NCBI GenBank assembly: GCA_964598005.1
Contig: CAZRAL010000019.1
Coordinates: 1-42,635, forward strand
Length of the DNA stretch: 42,635 nt
DNA from: CAZRAL01 sp964598005
GTDB lineage: Bacteria > Pseudomonadota > Gammaproteobacteria > Burkholderiales > Usitatibacteraceae
Reading direction: 5' to 3'
Numbering within the stretch: the stretch's first letter is position 1; every line of letters begins with the position of its first letter. The position numbers and the translations under genes were made by a program. The notes under the pieces were generated by a model. It was not told where the DNA came from, did no database searches, and worked only from the letters and a program-made list of their open reading frames with translations. Positions 34,244-42,538 of this stretch are shown piece by piece.

Positions 34244-34341
34244 TATTCCGTAAGCGAAACTACGATGCAAAAGTGAGCGTATCTCATTTTATCTTTTGCT
34301 AGAAAGATAGAAATAGCGATGCATTTATATAAATTTCTATA

Positions 34342-35430
34342 ATGTCCCGCGTTTACAACTTCTCGGCTGGCCCGGCTGCACTGCCGGAAGAGGTGCTGCA
34401 GCAAGCGCAACGCGAGTTGCTGGACTTTCAGAATACCGGTATGTCGGTGATGGAAATGAGTCACCGCGGCAAAGTATTTATGGAAGTGGCTGCGGAAGCC
34501 GAGCACGACTTCCGCGAATTGCTGGCTATTCCCTCAAATTACAAAGTGCTGTTTTTGCAAGGCGGCGGCAAAGGGGAATTCTCGCTGGTGCCGATGAATT
34601 TGCTGCGCGGGCATAGCAAAGCCGATTATGTCAATACCGGCCATTGGTCGAGCGGGGCGATTCAGGAGGCGCAGAAATACTGTGATGTTGCGGTTATCGC
34701 TTCAGCGGAAGACAAAAAATTTACCTATGTGCCAAAGCAAACAGGCTGGAAACCCAATAGGGACGCGGCTTACCGGCATATTTGCACCAATGAAACGCTC
34801 AACGGCGTGGAATATTTCTGGTTGCCTGAAATCGATGACGGCATTCCCCTGATCGCCGATGCCTCTTCGCATATTCTTTCGCGCCCCATGGAGGTTTCCC
34901 GCTTTGGCTGTATCTACGGCGGGGCGCAAAAAAACATTGGCCCCGCAGGGCTGACTTTTGTGATCGTGCGCGAAGATTTATTGGGCAAGCCCCATCCGCT
35001 GACACCTTCGGTATTCGATTACACGCAGCAGGCGGCGCAAGGCTCGATGCTTAATACCCCACCTACATTTGCGGTCTATTTGGCAGGGCTGACCTTCAAG
35101 TGGCTGAAAAAGCAGGGCGGCCCTGCCGGTATCGAAAAGCAGAACATTGAAAAAGCACGGTTGCTTTACACCTGCATTGACCAGTCCGGTGGCTTTTACC
35201 GCAATGAGGTGGCAGTGGAAGACCGCTCACGCATGAACGTACCATTTTTTCTAAAAGATGAATCATTGAATGCCGCTTTTCTGGACGAGTCTGCAAAGGC
35301 CGGGCTGGCAGGCTTGAAAGGCCACAAGGCCATAGGCGGCATGCGTGCCTCGATCTATAACGCCATGCCACTCAAGGGCGTTCAGGCGTTGAGCGGATTC
35401 ATGCAGGACTTTGCATGCCGTTACGGTTGA
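34342..35430 (+). CDS. serC: Phosphoserine aminotransferase
   Basis: A 362-residue class-V pyridoxal-phosphate enzyme for the second step of serine synthesis, also used in pyridoxine synthesis. RVYNFSAGPAALPEEVLQQA opens the protein and VLFLQGGGKGEFSLVPMN follows. The cofactor lysine lies in YGGAQKNIGPAG, and the end GGMRASIYNAMPLKGVQAL is characteristic. It follows the second DUF2059 gene by 98 bases and precedes pheA, as in many betaproteobacteria. Confidence 0.96.
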   Translation: MSRVYNFSAGPAALPEEVLQQAQRELLDFQNTGMSVMEMSHRGKVFMEVAAEAEHDFRELLAIPSNYKVLFLQGGGKGEFSLVPMNLLRGHSKADYVNTGHWSSGAIQEAQKYCDVAVIASAEDKKFTYVPKQTGWKPNRDAAYRHICTNETLNGVEYFWLPEIDDGIPLIADASSHILSRPMEVSRFGCIYGGAQKNIGPAGLTFVIVREDLLGKPHPLTPSVFDYTQQAAQGSMLNTPPTFAVYLAGLTFKWLKKQGGPAGIEKQNIEKARLLYTCIDQSGGFYRNEVAVEDRSRMNVPFFLKDESLNAAFLDESAKAGLAGLKGHKAIGGMRASIYNAMPLKGVQALSGFMQDFACRYG

Positions 35431-35531
35431 TTAAGGACGGGACATTCCTGCAAATCGCGGGAATGTCAAGAATTACCCAATAACAGAGGCACTCGGGTAA
35501 ACTTCGATCACTTTTTTACAAGGCCTTTTCT

Positions 35532-36599
35532 ATGAGCGACAATCTTGCCAAACTACGCGAAGAAATCGATGCGCTCGACGCAGAACTTCTGAAACACCTC
35601 AATGCCCGTGCTGCGCTGGCGCGCCAGGTGGGCGCGCTGAAAGTGGGACAGGCCTATCGTCCAGAGCGTGAAGCCGAAGTATTGCGTCGCATCAAAGATC
35701 GGAACGAAGGCCCGCTGTCGGACGAAGTCGTGGCGCGGCTATTTCGCGAAATCATGTCAGCCTGCCTAGCACTGGAAAGGCCGATTACCGTGGCGTATCT
35801 GGGGCCGCGGGGAACCTTCAGCGAACGCGCGGCCATCAAGCATTTTGGTGAAGGCGCCCTGGTGCAACCTTATGCCAGTATCGACGAAGTCTATCGCAGC
35901 GTCGAATCTGGCGCCGCCGATTTTGGTGTGGTACCGGTGGAAAATTCGACCGAAGGCGCGGTAGGTCGTTCGCTTGATCTCATGCCGCAAACCTCACTGA
36001 AAACCTGTGGTGAAGTACTGGTACGTATTCATCATCACCTGATGGCCGGTACCATTAAACCGTTTGCCGATATCAAACGGGTTTTTTCGCATGGACAATC
36101 GCTGGCGCAATGCCATGAGTGGTTGAACGCGCATTTGCCTTACGCCGAGCGGGTGGCCGTCGCCTCCAACGCCGAAGCGGCGCGCCGGGCATCGTTGGAA
36201 AAAGATTCTGCTGCGGTGGCTGGCGAAAGGGCTGCAGAACACTATGGTCTTTCCATTCTCGCCTCGAACATCGAAGACGAGCCCAACAACACCACCCGTT
36301 TTCTGGTGCTGGGCAATTACGAGCCCGAGCCTACCGGCAAAGATAAAACCTCGCTAGTGCTCTCCGCACCCAATCGCGCAGGAGCCGTCTATGAAATGCT
36401 GACGCCCTTTGCGCAGCGCGGCGTATCGATGAGCAAACTCGAATCGCGCCCCTCAAAAGTGGCCATGTGGGAATACCTGTTTTTTGTCGATATCGATGGC
36501 CATCAAAACGATGCCAATGTGATAGAGGCCTTCGCCGAATTGCGTAAAATCGCTGGCTACGTCAAAGTGCTGGGATCGTATCCGCATGCGGTGATTTGA
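35532..36599 (+). CDS. pheA: Bifunctional chorismate mutase/prephenate dehydratase
   Basis: A 355-residue enzyme converting chorismate to phenylpyruvate. An AroQ-type chorismate mutase domain (about 1-85; LREEIDALDAELLKHLNARA) is followed by the prephenate dehydratase domain. That domain has YLGPRGTFSERAA, VVPVENSTEGAVG and the catalytic TRF in NNTTRFLVLG. A C-terminal ACT domain carries the ESRP motif (SKLESRPSK) for phenylalanine feedback. Length and domain order fit the family. Confidence 0.96.
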   Translation: MSDNLAKLREEIDALDAELLKHLNARAALARQVGALKVGQAYRPEREAEVLRRIKDRNEGPLSDEVVARLFREIMSACLALERPITVAYLGPRGTFSERAAIKHFGEGALVQPYASIDEVYRSVESGAADFGVVPVENSTEGAVGRSLDLMPQTSLKTCGEVLVRIHHHLMAGTIKPFADIKRVFSHGQSLAQCHEWLNAHLPYAERVAVASNAEAARRASLEKDSAAVAGERAAEHYGLSILASNIEDEPNNTTRFLVLGNYEPEPTGKDKTSLVLSAPNRAGAVYEMLTPFAQRGVSMSKLESRPSKVAMWEYLFFVDIDGHQNDANVIEAFAELRKIAGYVKVLGSYPHAVI

Positions 36600-36678
36600 A
36601 AAATTTTTTCGCAAGAGCTATTTTCAACGACAACCCATTTTGCTCATTTGTACCGATGTTATGCAGAAGCAAAGCAGC

Positions 36679-36837
36679 TTGTTCGTGAAATGAACAAGCC
36701 GTGAAAAAGTTTCCGCTTGGGGTTCCCCTCTTTGAAAAAGAGGGGCGGAGGGGAGATTGAGAGTGGTTGTTGCAGCAACAAATCTCAGCATCAAACATTT
36801 TCAATCCCCCTCGATCCCCCTTTTCCAAAGGGGGAGG
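36679..36837. repeat. Dispersed hairpin repeat, copy 2
   Basis: Same architecture as the copy at 17591. GTGAAAAAGTTTCCGCTTGG is followed by CCCCTC-tttgaaaaa-GAGGGG (36725-36745), then GGAGGGGAGATT, a diverged middle, AATCCCCCTCGATC, and CCCCCTTTT-cc-AAAGGGGG (36816-36834). It is preceded by a further palindrome, CTTGTTC-gtgaaat-GAACAAG (36679-36699). With about 80 bases on either side it makes up the whole pheA-hisC spacer (36600-36923), which contains no gene. Confidence 0.75.
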
Positions 36838-36923
36838 CCTGATCGTAGATGTTTGAAGCAGTCATGTGATGTCAAAGCAAAATAATTTTTTCGTGATATT
36901 TATTTTCTTGAACGGTTCCCATC

Positions 36924-38051
36924 ATGTCTATTTGTGACCTTGCCCCTGCGTACATTCGTGCGATAGCGCCTTATCAACCCGGTAAGCCGATCTCCGATGT
37001 GGCGCGTGAATTGGGCATGGCTGAAACTGACATCATAAAACTCGCCTCCAACGAAAACCCGCTGGGACCTTCTCCACGAGCCCTTGCAGCGATTGAAAAA
37101 GCTTTGCCCGAATTGGCGCTTTATCCCGATGGTGGCGGCTATCAACTCAAGCAGGTTATATCGCGCAAATTCGGCGTCAAACCGGAACAAATCGTGCTTG
37201 GTAATGGCTCCAACGATGTACTGGAATTGGTCGCCCGCACCTTTTTGCATGCGGGCACCTCGGCCATTTATTCGCAGCATGCTTTTGCTGTTTATCCGCT
37301 GGCGACGCAGGCAGTGGGCGCCAATGGAATCGAAGTGCCGGCAAAAAATTTTGGTAACGACCTTGATGCCATGCTGGCCGCACTGAAAGCCAACCCGCGC
37401 GGCGATAAACGTGCGGATACGCGGATGATTTTTCTGGCCAACCCCAATAACCCCACCGGTACCTTTGTACCGGCTGATGCCTTGTATCGATTCTTGCAAC
37501 AAGTCCCCGTGAATGTTGTGGTCGTGCTGGATGAAGCCTATGGCGAATATCTGGATACCACGCAGGCTTACGACAGCGTGCCCTGGCTGGCGGAATTTCC
37601 CAACCTCGTCATTTCACATACCCTCTCCAAAGCCTATGGGTTGGCGGGACTGCGTATCGGGTTTGGCTTTGCCGCCCCTGAGATTATTGATTTGATGAAC
37701 CGGGTGCGCCAGCCATTCAACGTCAATCATCTGGCGCTGGTGGCCGCCGCTGCAGCCTTGGAAGATGATGCGTTCATTCGCAAAAGCCGTGAGTTGAACA
37801 AAGCGGGGCTGGAATTTTTGCGCACTGAATTCGAAAAGCGCGCGTTACCCACCATCCCAGCCTTCGGTAACTTCATCACCTTCAAAATCGATCGGGCGCA
37901 GGCAGTATTTCAGGCGTTGTTGAAGCAGGGCGTCATCGTGCGGCCCATTGCAGGTTACGGCTTACCCGATTGGCTGCGTGTGACGGTTGGAACGCAGGAA
38001 CAGAATGAGCGTTTTTTGGCGGCGTTGGATCGGGCACGGGGGAGCGATTGA
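36924..38051 (+). CDS. hisC: Histidinol-phosphate aminotransferase
   Basis: A 375-residue class-I/II transaminase in histidine synthesis, often also acting on aromatic precursors when placed next to pheA. IKLASNENPLGPSPRAL, the cofactor-site ISHTLSKAYGLAGLRIGF (lysine), and FLANPNNPTGTFVP are visible. The end LRVTVGTQEQNERFL is normal. The pheA-hisC order suggests use in phenylalanine/tyrosine synthesis as well. The tyrA and aroA genes that often follow are not present in the window. Confidence 0.94.
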   Translation: MSICDLAPAYIRAIAPYQPGKPISDVARELGMAETDIIKLASNENPLGPSPRALAAIEKALPELALYPDGGGYQLKQVISRKFGVKPEQIVLGNGSNDVLELVARTFLHAGTSAIYSQHAFAVYPLATQAVGANGIEVPAKNFGNDLDAMLAALKANPRGDKRADTRMIFLANPNNPTGTFVPADALYRFLQQVPVNVVVVLDEAYGEYLDTTQAYDSVPWLAEFPNLVISHTLSKAYGLAGLRIGFGFAAPEIIDLMNRVRQPFNVNHLALVAAAAALEDDAFIRKSRELNKAGLEFLRTEFEKRALPTIPAFGNFITFKIDRAQAVFQALLKQGVIVRPIAGYGLPDWLRVTVGTQEQNERFLAALDRARGSD

Positions 38052-38273
38052 ATTCGATTAACTGATCTACCTGAGGAACTATCTATACACGAAGGAGAGT
38101 TTTCTATTATTCACCGCGAAACCAAAAACGTTCTTGGCACCGTGAAGATATATCGAGCGTTTGGAGAAAGAAAACAACATTTCGCTGAAAAATTGCCGCC
38201 AGTACTTTCCCGTTGTACGCTTGAGCAAAAGATGGATTTCGTTACCCAGACGCTAATACCCAGAACACGGTGA
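38052..38273 (+). other. Start-less open frame after hisC
   Basis: The hisC frame stays open for 73 codons beyond its stop (I-R-L-T-D-L-P-E-E-L... to a TGA at 38271). It includes KNVLGTVKIYRAFGERKQHF but no ATG, GTG or TTG near a ribosome-binding site. A GAAGGAGAG sequence (38091-38099) would suit a start around 38106, where only ATT codons occur. It could be a decayed gene fragment or chance; no family was recognised. Confidence 0.3.
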
Positions 38274-38310
38274 TGAACGAGACCATATTTTCTGTGGGTC
38301 CGATGTTCGA

Positions 38311-39009
38311 TTAAAAGGCACGCCTGTCGAACGCAGACTTCATTCGCTGCCAGTCGTTACGCGCCCGATTGGCATTTCCCCTATTGCGGTTAAGCATACC
38401 GAAATGACCAGGGTGAACCTGAGCCCAAAAATTCACAGCCCCCCAAGCGAACTCACTTTCAATGGCGGATGACATGGAGTTGCATCCAGCCTGTCCGCAA
38501 GACACGCGCATTGCATTGAATGTTGCAAGTCCCATGCAAACTACAATTGCGGGACGAACAATTTCAATCTGGGGAAGCGCAAAACATCTGGCCGCGCGCA
38601 ACAAATCCTGATGTGGAATCTTTCCGCTCATGCTCTCGTTCTTTACAAACGGGAACAGATTCGTCGCATAAACATCCGCAAGAGTCACATTGAAATGCTC
38701 GTGCAGTAGCGCTTCCAGGTTTTTGTTCGTCGGTAGATTGGGGGCGTAACCAAGCCGTTGAACATCCTCATTCAGTGGTTTGGAAAGCCATGAATGGGAG
38801 CTCCAATCCTGAAGCAGAATAAAAATTGCCGACTCCACGTTGCCCGCCGTTTTTGTGTAGGGAGACACATGATCACATTCGTAGGCTTGTTGGTGGTAGT
38901 CGCCGATACAATTGTAGCCAGGCCAGCGGGTACGTTTACGCTCCTCACCCAGCGCCCGTAATTCTTCGTGTTTGCTCATGTTTTTAAGCATAACCGCATT
39001 GTTGGGCAT
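38311..39009 (-). CDS. Uracil-DNA glycosylase superfamily-like protein
   Basis: A 232-residue protein that follows the pattern of the UDG fold. An active-site-like strand (SAIFILLQDWSSHSW) is followed by a DVYATNLFPF strand at the place of the family's TNxxxC/P motif. Next comes an IEIVRPAIVVCMGLATFNAM helix-strand and a C-terminal VHPGHFGMLNRNRG in place of HPS-type motif 2. The GQDP/GEAPG signature is altered, so activity on uracil is not assured. The N-terminus holds two further ATGs (codons 7 and 11). It lies with an unknown gene in an accessory stretch after hisC. Roles could be base-excision repair or recognition of modified phage DNA. Confidence 0.6.
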   Translation of the reverse strand: MPNNAVMLKNMSKHEELRALGEERKRTRWPGYNCIGDYHQQAYECDHVSPYTKTAGNVESAIFILLQDWSSHSWLSKPLNEDVQRLGYAPNLPTNKNLEALLHEHFNVTLADVYATNLFPFVKNESMSGKIPHQDLLRAARCFALPQIEIVRPAIVVCMGLATFNAMRVSCGQAGCNSMSSAIESEFAWGAVNFWAQVHPGHFGMLNRNRGNANRARNDWQRMKSAFDRRAF

Positions 39010-39075
39010 TCGGGGTTCAAGTTATTTTTAAATTTATAAAATTAGATACTGATGAGGCTTTTCAGGCATTTTTGC

Positions 39076-39717
39076 CTATAAAGATACGGTAGGGTAACCA
39101 ATTTCTACAACAAATTTTGCAACTTCCGCAAATTCCACTTTTGGATTGATCGATGCAACGATATCAGGGGTAAGTGGATCATGCGCATAGAGACTTTCGA
39201 TACTGCTTAGTGGCACATCAGCCTGAAAATATTCTCGGGCATATTGTTGATAAGCCGACGCAGGCTCAAATAAGAGCGCCAGATAAGGCAGCGAGCCATC
39301 TTCTGCACACGCTAATACGGGAGCGGGGTGAATGACTTTGTGCCAGCTCATGTCATTCGTTTCTCTCCAGTAGCAAAAAGTTGCATCATTCATCGCCAAT
39401 GCGGGTTCCGTCAGAAAAGAGAAGAATGACCGGGGTAGCTGTTTGTGTATTTCCGCAGCGAATATCTGATCTCGTGCAAGGACGCTCTCATGAGCAAAGC
39501 CTTTGATGGCCGCGCCACAAGGGCTAAAAAGTAAAAACCATTCATCGCCCGAACCGTTTCGCATCGAAGCCATTTCTTCGCCTTCTCCCCAGTGCGCATC
39601 GAAACTGTAGGTTCGATATTCCCATTCCGGGCAAATAATGGCATCGAGCAGGGCCAATGTTTTGGCACGACGGCGAATCGTTGAGAGATCGGGAAGCGCT
39701 TTGGGATTAAGCTGCAT
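39076..39717 (-). CDS. Conserved protein of unknown function
   Basis: A 213-residue soluble protein without signal peptide or membrane segments. It contains an arginine-rich N-terminal helix (LSTIRRRAKTLALLDAI) and a tryptophan/tyrosine-rich region CPEWEYRTYSFDAHWGEGEE. A later segment is MRNGSGDEWFLLFSPCGAAI. The C-terminal segment PLTPDIVASINPKVEFAEV resembles the helix-loop usually seen in bacterial conserved hypotheticals. I do not recognise a characterised family. It starts upstream of the UDG-like gene on the same strand with a 66-base gap, so the pair may be co-transcribed. Confidence 0.6.
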   Translation of the reverse strand: MQLNPKALPDLSTIRRRAKTLALLDAIICPEWEYRTYSFDAHWGEGEEMASMRNGSGDEWFLLFSPCGAAIKGFAHESVLARDQIFAAEIHKQLPRSFFSFLTEPALAMNDATFCYWRETNDMSWHKVIHPAPVLACAEDGSLPYLALLFEPASAYQQYAREYFQADVPLSSIESLYAHDPLTPDIVASINPKVEFAEVAKFVVEIGYPTVSL

Positions 39718-40273
39718 AGTGATTCAAGATAGTCATGTCCAATGCGGCAGAAAGAATTAGCTATTGTCCGCTTCCGCTCAGGCGAGAAACGTTTCCGAGA
39801 TGTGCTCCAATTTTGTTTTGTCGCCAGTGCCGTGCCACGTTCCACTATCGATACGGCAGCACAACCGTCGCGGGCCCAGTGCAAAGCGCTGAGCATTGAT
39901 GCTCTCGACAATTTCCGTGAATGAGCGCGTTTGCAGCGGTGTACTGAGAAGATTGATTTTGGGCTACCCTCGGATTATCGCAATTTTTGATGTAGATGCC
40001 ACCAATCACAAAAAATAAAGCCACTACGATCGTTTATATTATTAGTACAATGTTTTTCCATTCCTCAAGATTGAATTGAGGCATATAAAAAGCTTCTATA
40101 TTTTCAATATCGTAAAATGGCGTGGCAGTAGAGTAGAAAAAGTAGCCATTCAGTCCTAATAATTTTCGTTAACCCTCAGGGATTCAGATCATTTTTCAAT
40201 TTCTAAAGTCTAGGGGTGACACGATTTTTCACGATTTATGAAGTGCGCCAGATGACAACGATTTGGAGAAAAC
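39718..40273. other. Gene-poor spacer with a decayed membrane-protein frame
   Basis: No intact gene is seen. Leftward from 40168 an open frame reads LLGLNGYFFYSTATPFYDIE and NLEEWKNIVLII, hits a TAA at 40034-40036, and continues as a hydrophobic helix (VVALFFVIGGIYIKNC) to another stop about 175 bases on. The part from 39990 to 40210 is clearly AT-rich. The last 60 bases contain the ribosome-binding site (GGAGAAAAC) of the ABC ATPase gene. Confidence 0.4.
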
Positions 40274-41011
40274 ATGTCAGTCCCCGCTCTTGCAATTACT
40301 GGACTCGTCAAACATTTTGCTGGCAAATATGCGATCAATAATCTTGATCTTGTCATCCCATCAGGGCAGTTTCATGCCCTCTTGGGCCATAACGGGGCAG
40401 GCAAAACAACGACATTGCGCATTGTTGCAGGACTGTTAAAACCAGACGCGGGCCATGTTGCCATCTATGGGCATAACACTGAAAAAGATGCACAAGCAGC
40501 CAAGCGGATCACCGCGTTTTTACCGGACGATCCAATGCTCTATGGAAAATTAAATCCGTTCGAGTATCTCGAATTTGTGGCTGGTTTATGGGAAATCGAT
40601 GCTTCACGCGCTGCCGTGCGCGCTGGCGAGTTGCTGAGATGGCTCGAGTTATGGGATAGCAGGCATGATTATACGGAAGGTTTTTCCCGCGGCATGCGCC
40701 AGAAACTGGCGCTGGCTGGCGCCCTGATTCATGAGCCAAAGCTGATGATTCTTGACGAACCTTTGACGGGTCTAGATGCACGTGCTGCCAAGGCGGTAAA
40801 AGATATGCTTGTCGATTTCGTTGCCCAGGGCAACACGGTGGTTTTGACTACCCATATACTCGAAATTGCCGAACGGTTGGCTGAGCGCATCAGTATTATT
40901 CAAAAAGGCAGGATCGTTGCTGAGGGTACGCTGGACGAGTTGCGTGCAAAGTCTGGCGCAGCAGGTGCGACGCTCGAGCAGGTGTTTCTGAATCTCACGG
41001 AAGCGGGTTAA
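40274..41011 (+). CDS. ABC transporter ATP-binding protein
   Basis: A 245-residue ATPase. Walker A is GHNGAGKT, the Q-loop region reads TAFLPDDPMLYGKL, and the signature is FSRGMRQKLALAGAL (a variant of LSGGQ). Walker B is LMILDEPLTGLDA and the H-loop is LTTHILE. The layout matches the DrrA/CcmA-like subfamily that pairs with ABC-2 permeases. A ribosome-binding site GGAG lies 8 bases before the ATG. The permease follows after six bases. The substrate is not predictable. Confidence 0.92.
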   Translation: MSVPALAITGLVKHFAGKYAINNLDLVIPSGQFHALLGHNGAGKTTTLRIVAGLLKPDAGHVAIYGHNTEKDAQAAKRITAFLPDDPMLYGKLNPFEYLEFVAGLWEIDASRAAVRAGELLRWLELWDSRHDYTEGFSRGMRQKLALAGALIHEPKLMILDEPLTGLDARAAKAVKDMLVDFVAQGNTVVLTTHILEIAERLAERISIIQKGRIVAEGTLDELRAKSGAAGATLEQVFLNLTEAG

Positions 41012-41017
41012 AAATCC

Positions 41018-42538
41018 ATGTACCCAGGCAACTGGCTATGGTTACTTAATCATGAACTCCGGTTGGCATGGCGTAATGTCGGCGGTAAACGACTCTGGGT
41101 TTTGCTTATCGGCGGCGGATTTATATGGGCTGCAGTTCATCTTGCCGCTTGGGGAGTATTGCATAAAGGGAAAGTGATAACCGGTACGGAGCTGAGCTCA
41201 CTGACTTTCCTTACTGCTGGAGCTATATTCTGGATGTTTTTCTCGCTTATGGTTTCACAAGCGACAGCGCATGCAGTCTCTGCATTGTTCGACCGTGGCG
41301 ATCTCGATTTGGTACTCGCTTCGCCACTTTCACCGCGAGTGATTCTCGCAGTGCGTGGCCTGGGTATTGCTCTCGCTGCCTGCCTTTTACCTTTTTTACT
41401 GTTGTTGCCCTTTGCGCATGCCGGATTGGTTACTGGAAAACCGGGCTTGCTGGCGATTTACCCAGTCATTGCGGCACTCGGATTGACCAGTGCCGCAACG
41501 GGTTTGCTAATCATAATGACATTGGTGCAATTGTTTGGTGTGCGGCGGGCCAAAATCCTTACGCAGATAGTGGCCGCGTTGATCGGAGCCGCCTTTTTCC
41601 TGTTGTTTCAGGCACGAAATTTTTTGTCCCATGAACGACAGAATGCATTTATTGCCTGGGTGCAGCTTGAGATCCAGCCAGGTGGCTGGTTTGCCACCGA
41701 TAGTATTCTGTGGTGGCCGGTAAGAGCAATGCTTGGGGAGGTGTTGCCTTTGAGCGTAATAGTTATTGGCGCAGCAGGCAGTTTTTGGCTGGTAGCGAAT
41801 CTTCTGTTTAAGCGTTTTGTGAGTGGTACGCAGGAAACAATAAGTGGCGGCCATACCAAATTGCGTAACGGTACATTGGCGCAATCCCCCAATTTTCGTA
41901 GCGGCATGATCCTGAATTTATTGGTGAAAGAATGGAAACTGCTTGTCCGCGATCCGCAAATTATTTCGCAGACACTATTGCAGATTTTTTATTTGATTCC
42001 ACTCATTTTAATTGGCTTTAAAGGAGAGCACAGTATATGGCTGCTGGTGCCAGGATTTATCATGATCACCTCAATGTTGGCAGGTAATTTGGCGTGGTTA
42101 ACGATCGCCGCCGAAGATGCTCCAGAATTGATTGGCATCGCGCCGATTGCCATTGAGCGCGTGCGCTGGATCAAGGGAGCGGCTGCGATCATGCCGGTGC
42201 TGGCATTGTTGCTCCCGCTGGTGTTGTATTGGCTGACCCGCGACGTGTATGGGGCATTCGTGTTGCTGTTTTGTGGCACAGGTGGGGCACTTTCTGCTGC
42301 ATTGTGTCAAATATGGAATCCGCGTCAGGGAGACCGGCGCGATATGAAAAAACGCTACCGCGAAAATCGTATTGTCAATATTTTCGAGGCATTAGGCAGC
42401 CTGGGCTGGGTTGGTATGGCAATTTGTATGAGCGGTCATTGGCTGTGGTTGCCTCTGGCGCTGACATTGGTAGTACTGGGACTGGGAACAGCGTGGATAC
42501 TGGGTTTTGATGCCCGGGCGCGCGGAGCACTGGTTTGA
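41018..42538 (+). CDS. ABC-2 type transporter permease
   Basis: A 506-residue integral membrane protein with about ten to twelve hydrophobic segments, paired with the ATPase just upstream. The motif NLLVKEWKLLVRDPQIISQT in mid-protein is typical of ABC-2 permeases of the DUF-type exporter families: a cytoplasmic amphipathic segment before a membrane helix. The end of the protein holds a RQGDRRDMKKRYREN loop before the last helices. Likely an exporter of lipid, drug or polysaccharide-type cargo. Confidence 0.85.
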   Translation: MYPGNWLWLLNHELRLAWRNVGGKRLWVLLIGGGFIWAAVHLAAWGVLHKGKVITGTELSSLTFLTAGAIFWMFFSLMVSQATAHAVSALFDRGDLDLVLASPLSPRVILAVRGLGIALAACLLPFLLLLPFAHAGLVTGKPGLLAIYPVIAALGLTSAATGLLIIMTLVQLFGVRRAKILTQIVAALIGAAFFLLFQARNFLSHERQNAFIAWVQLEIQPGGWFATDSILWWPVRAMLGEVLPLSVIVIGAAGSFWLVANLLFKRFVSGTQETISGGHTKLRNGTLAQSPNFRSGMILNLLVKEWKLLVRDPQIISQTLLQIFYLIPLILIGFKGEHSIWLLVPGFIMITSMLAGNLAWLTIAAEDAPELIGIAPIAIERVRWIKGAAAIMPVLALLLPLVLYWLTRDVYGAFVLLFCGTGGALSAALCQIWNPRQGDRRDMKKRYRENRIVNIFEALGSLGWVGMAICMSGHWLWLPLALTLVVLGLGTAWILGFDARARGALV

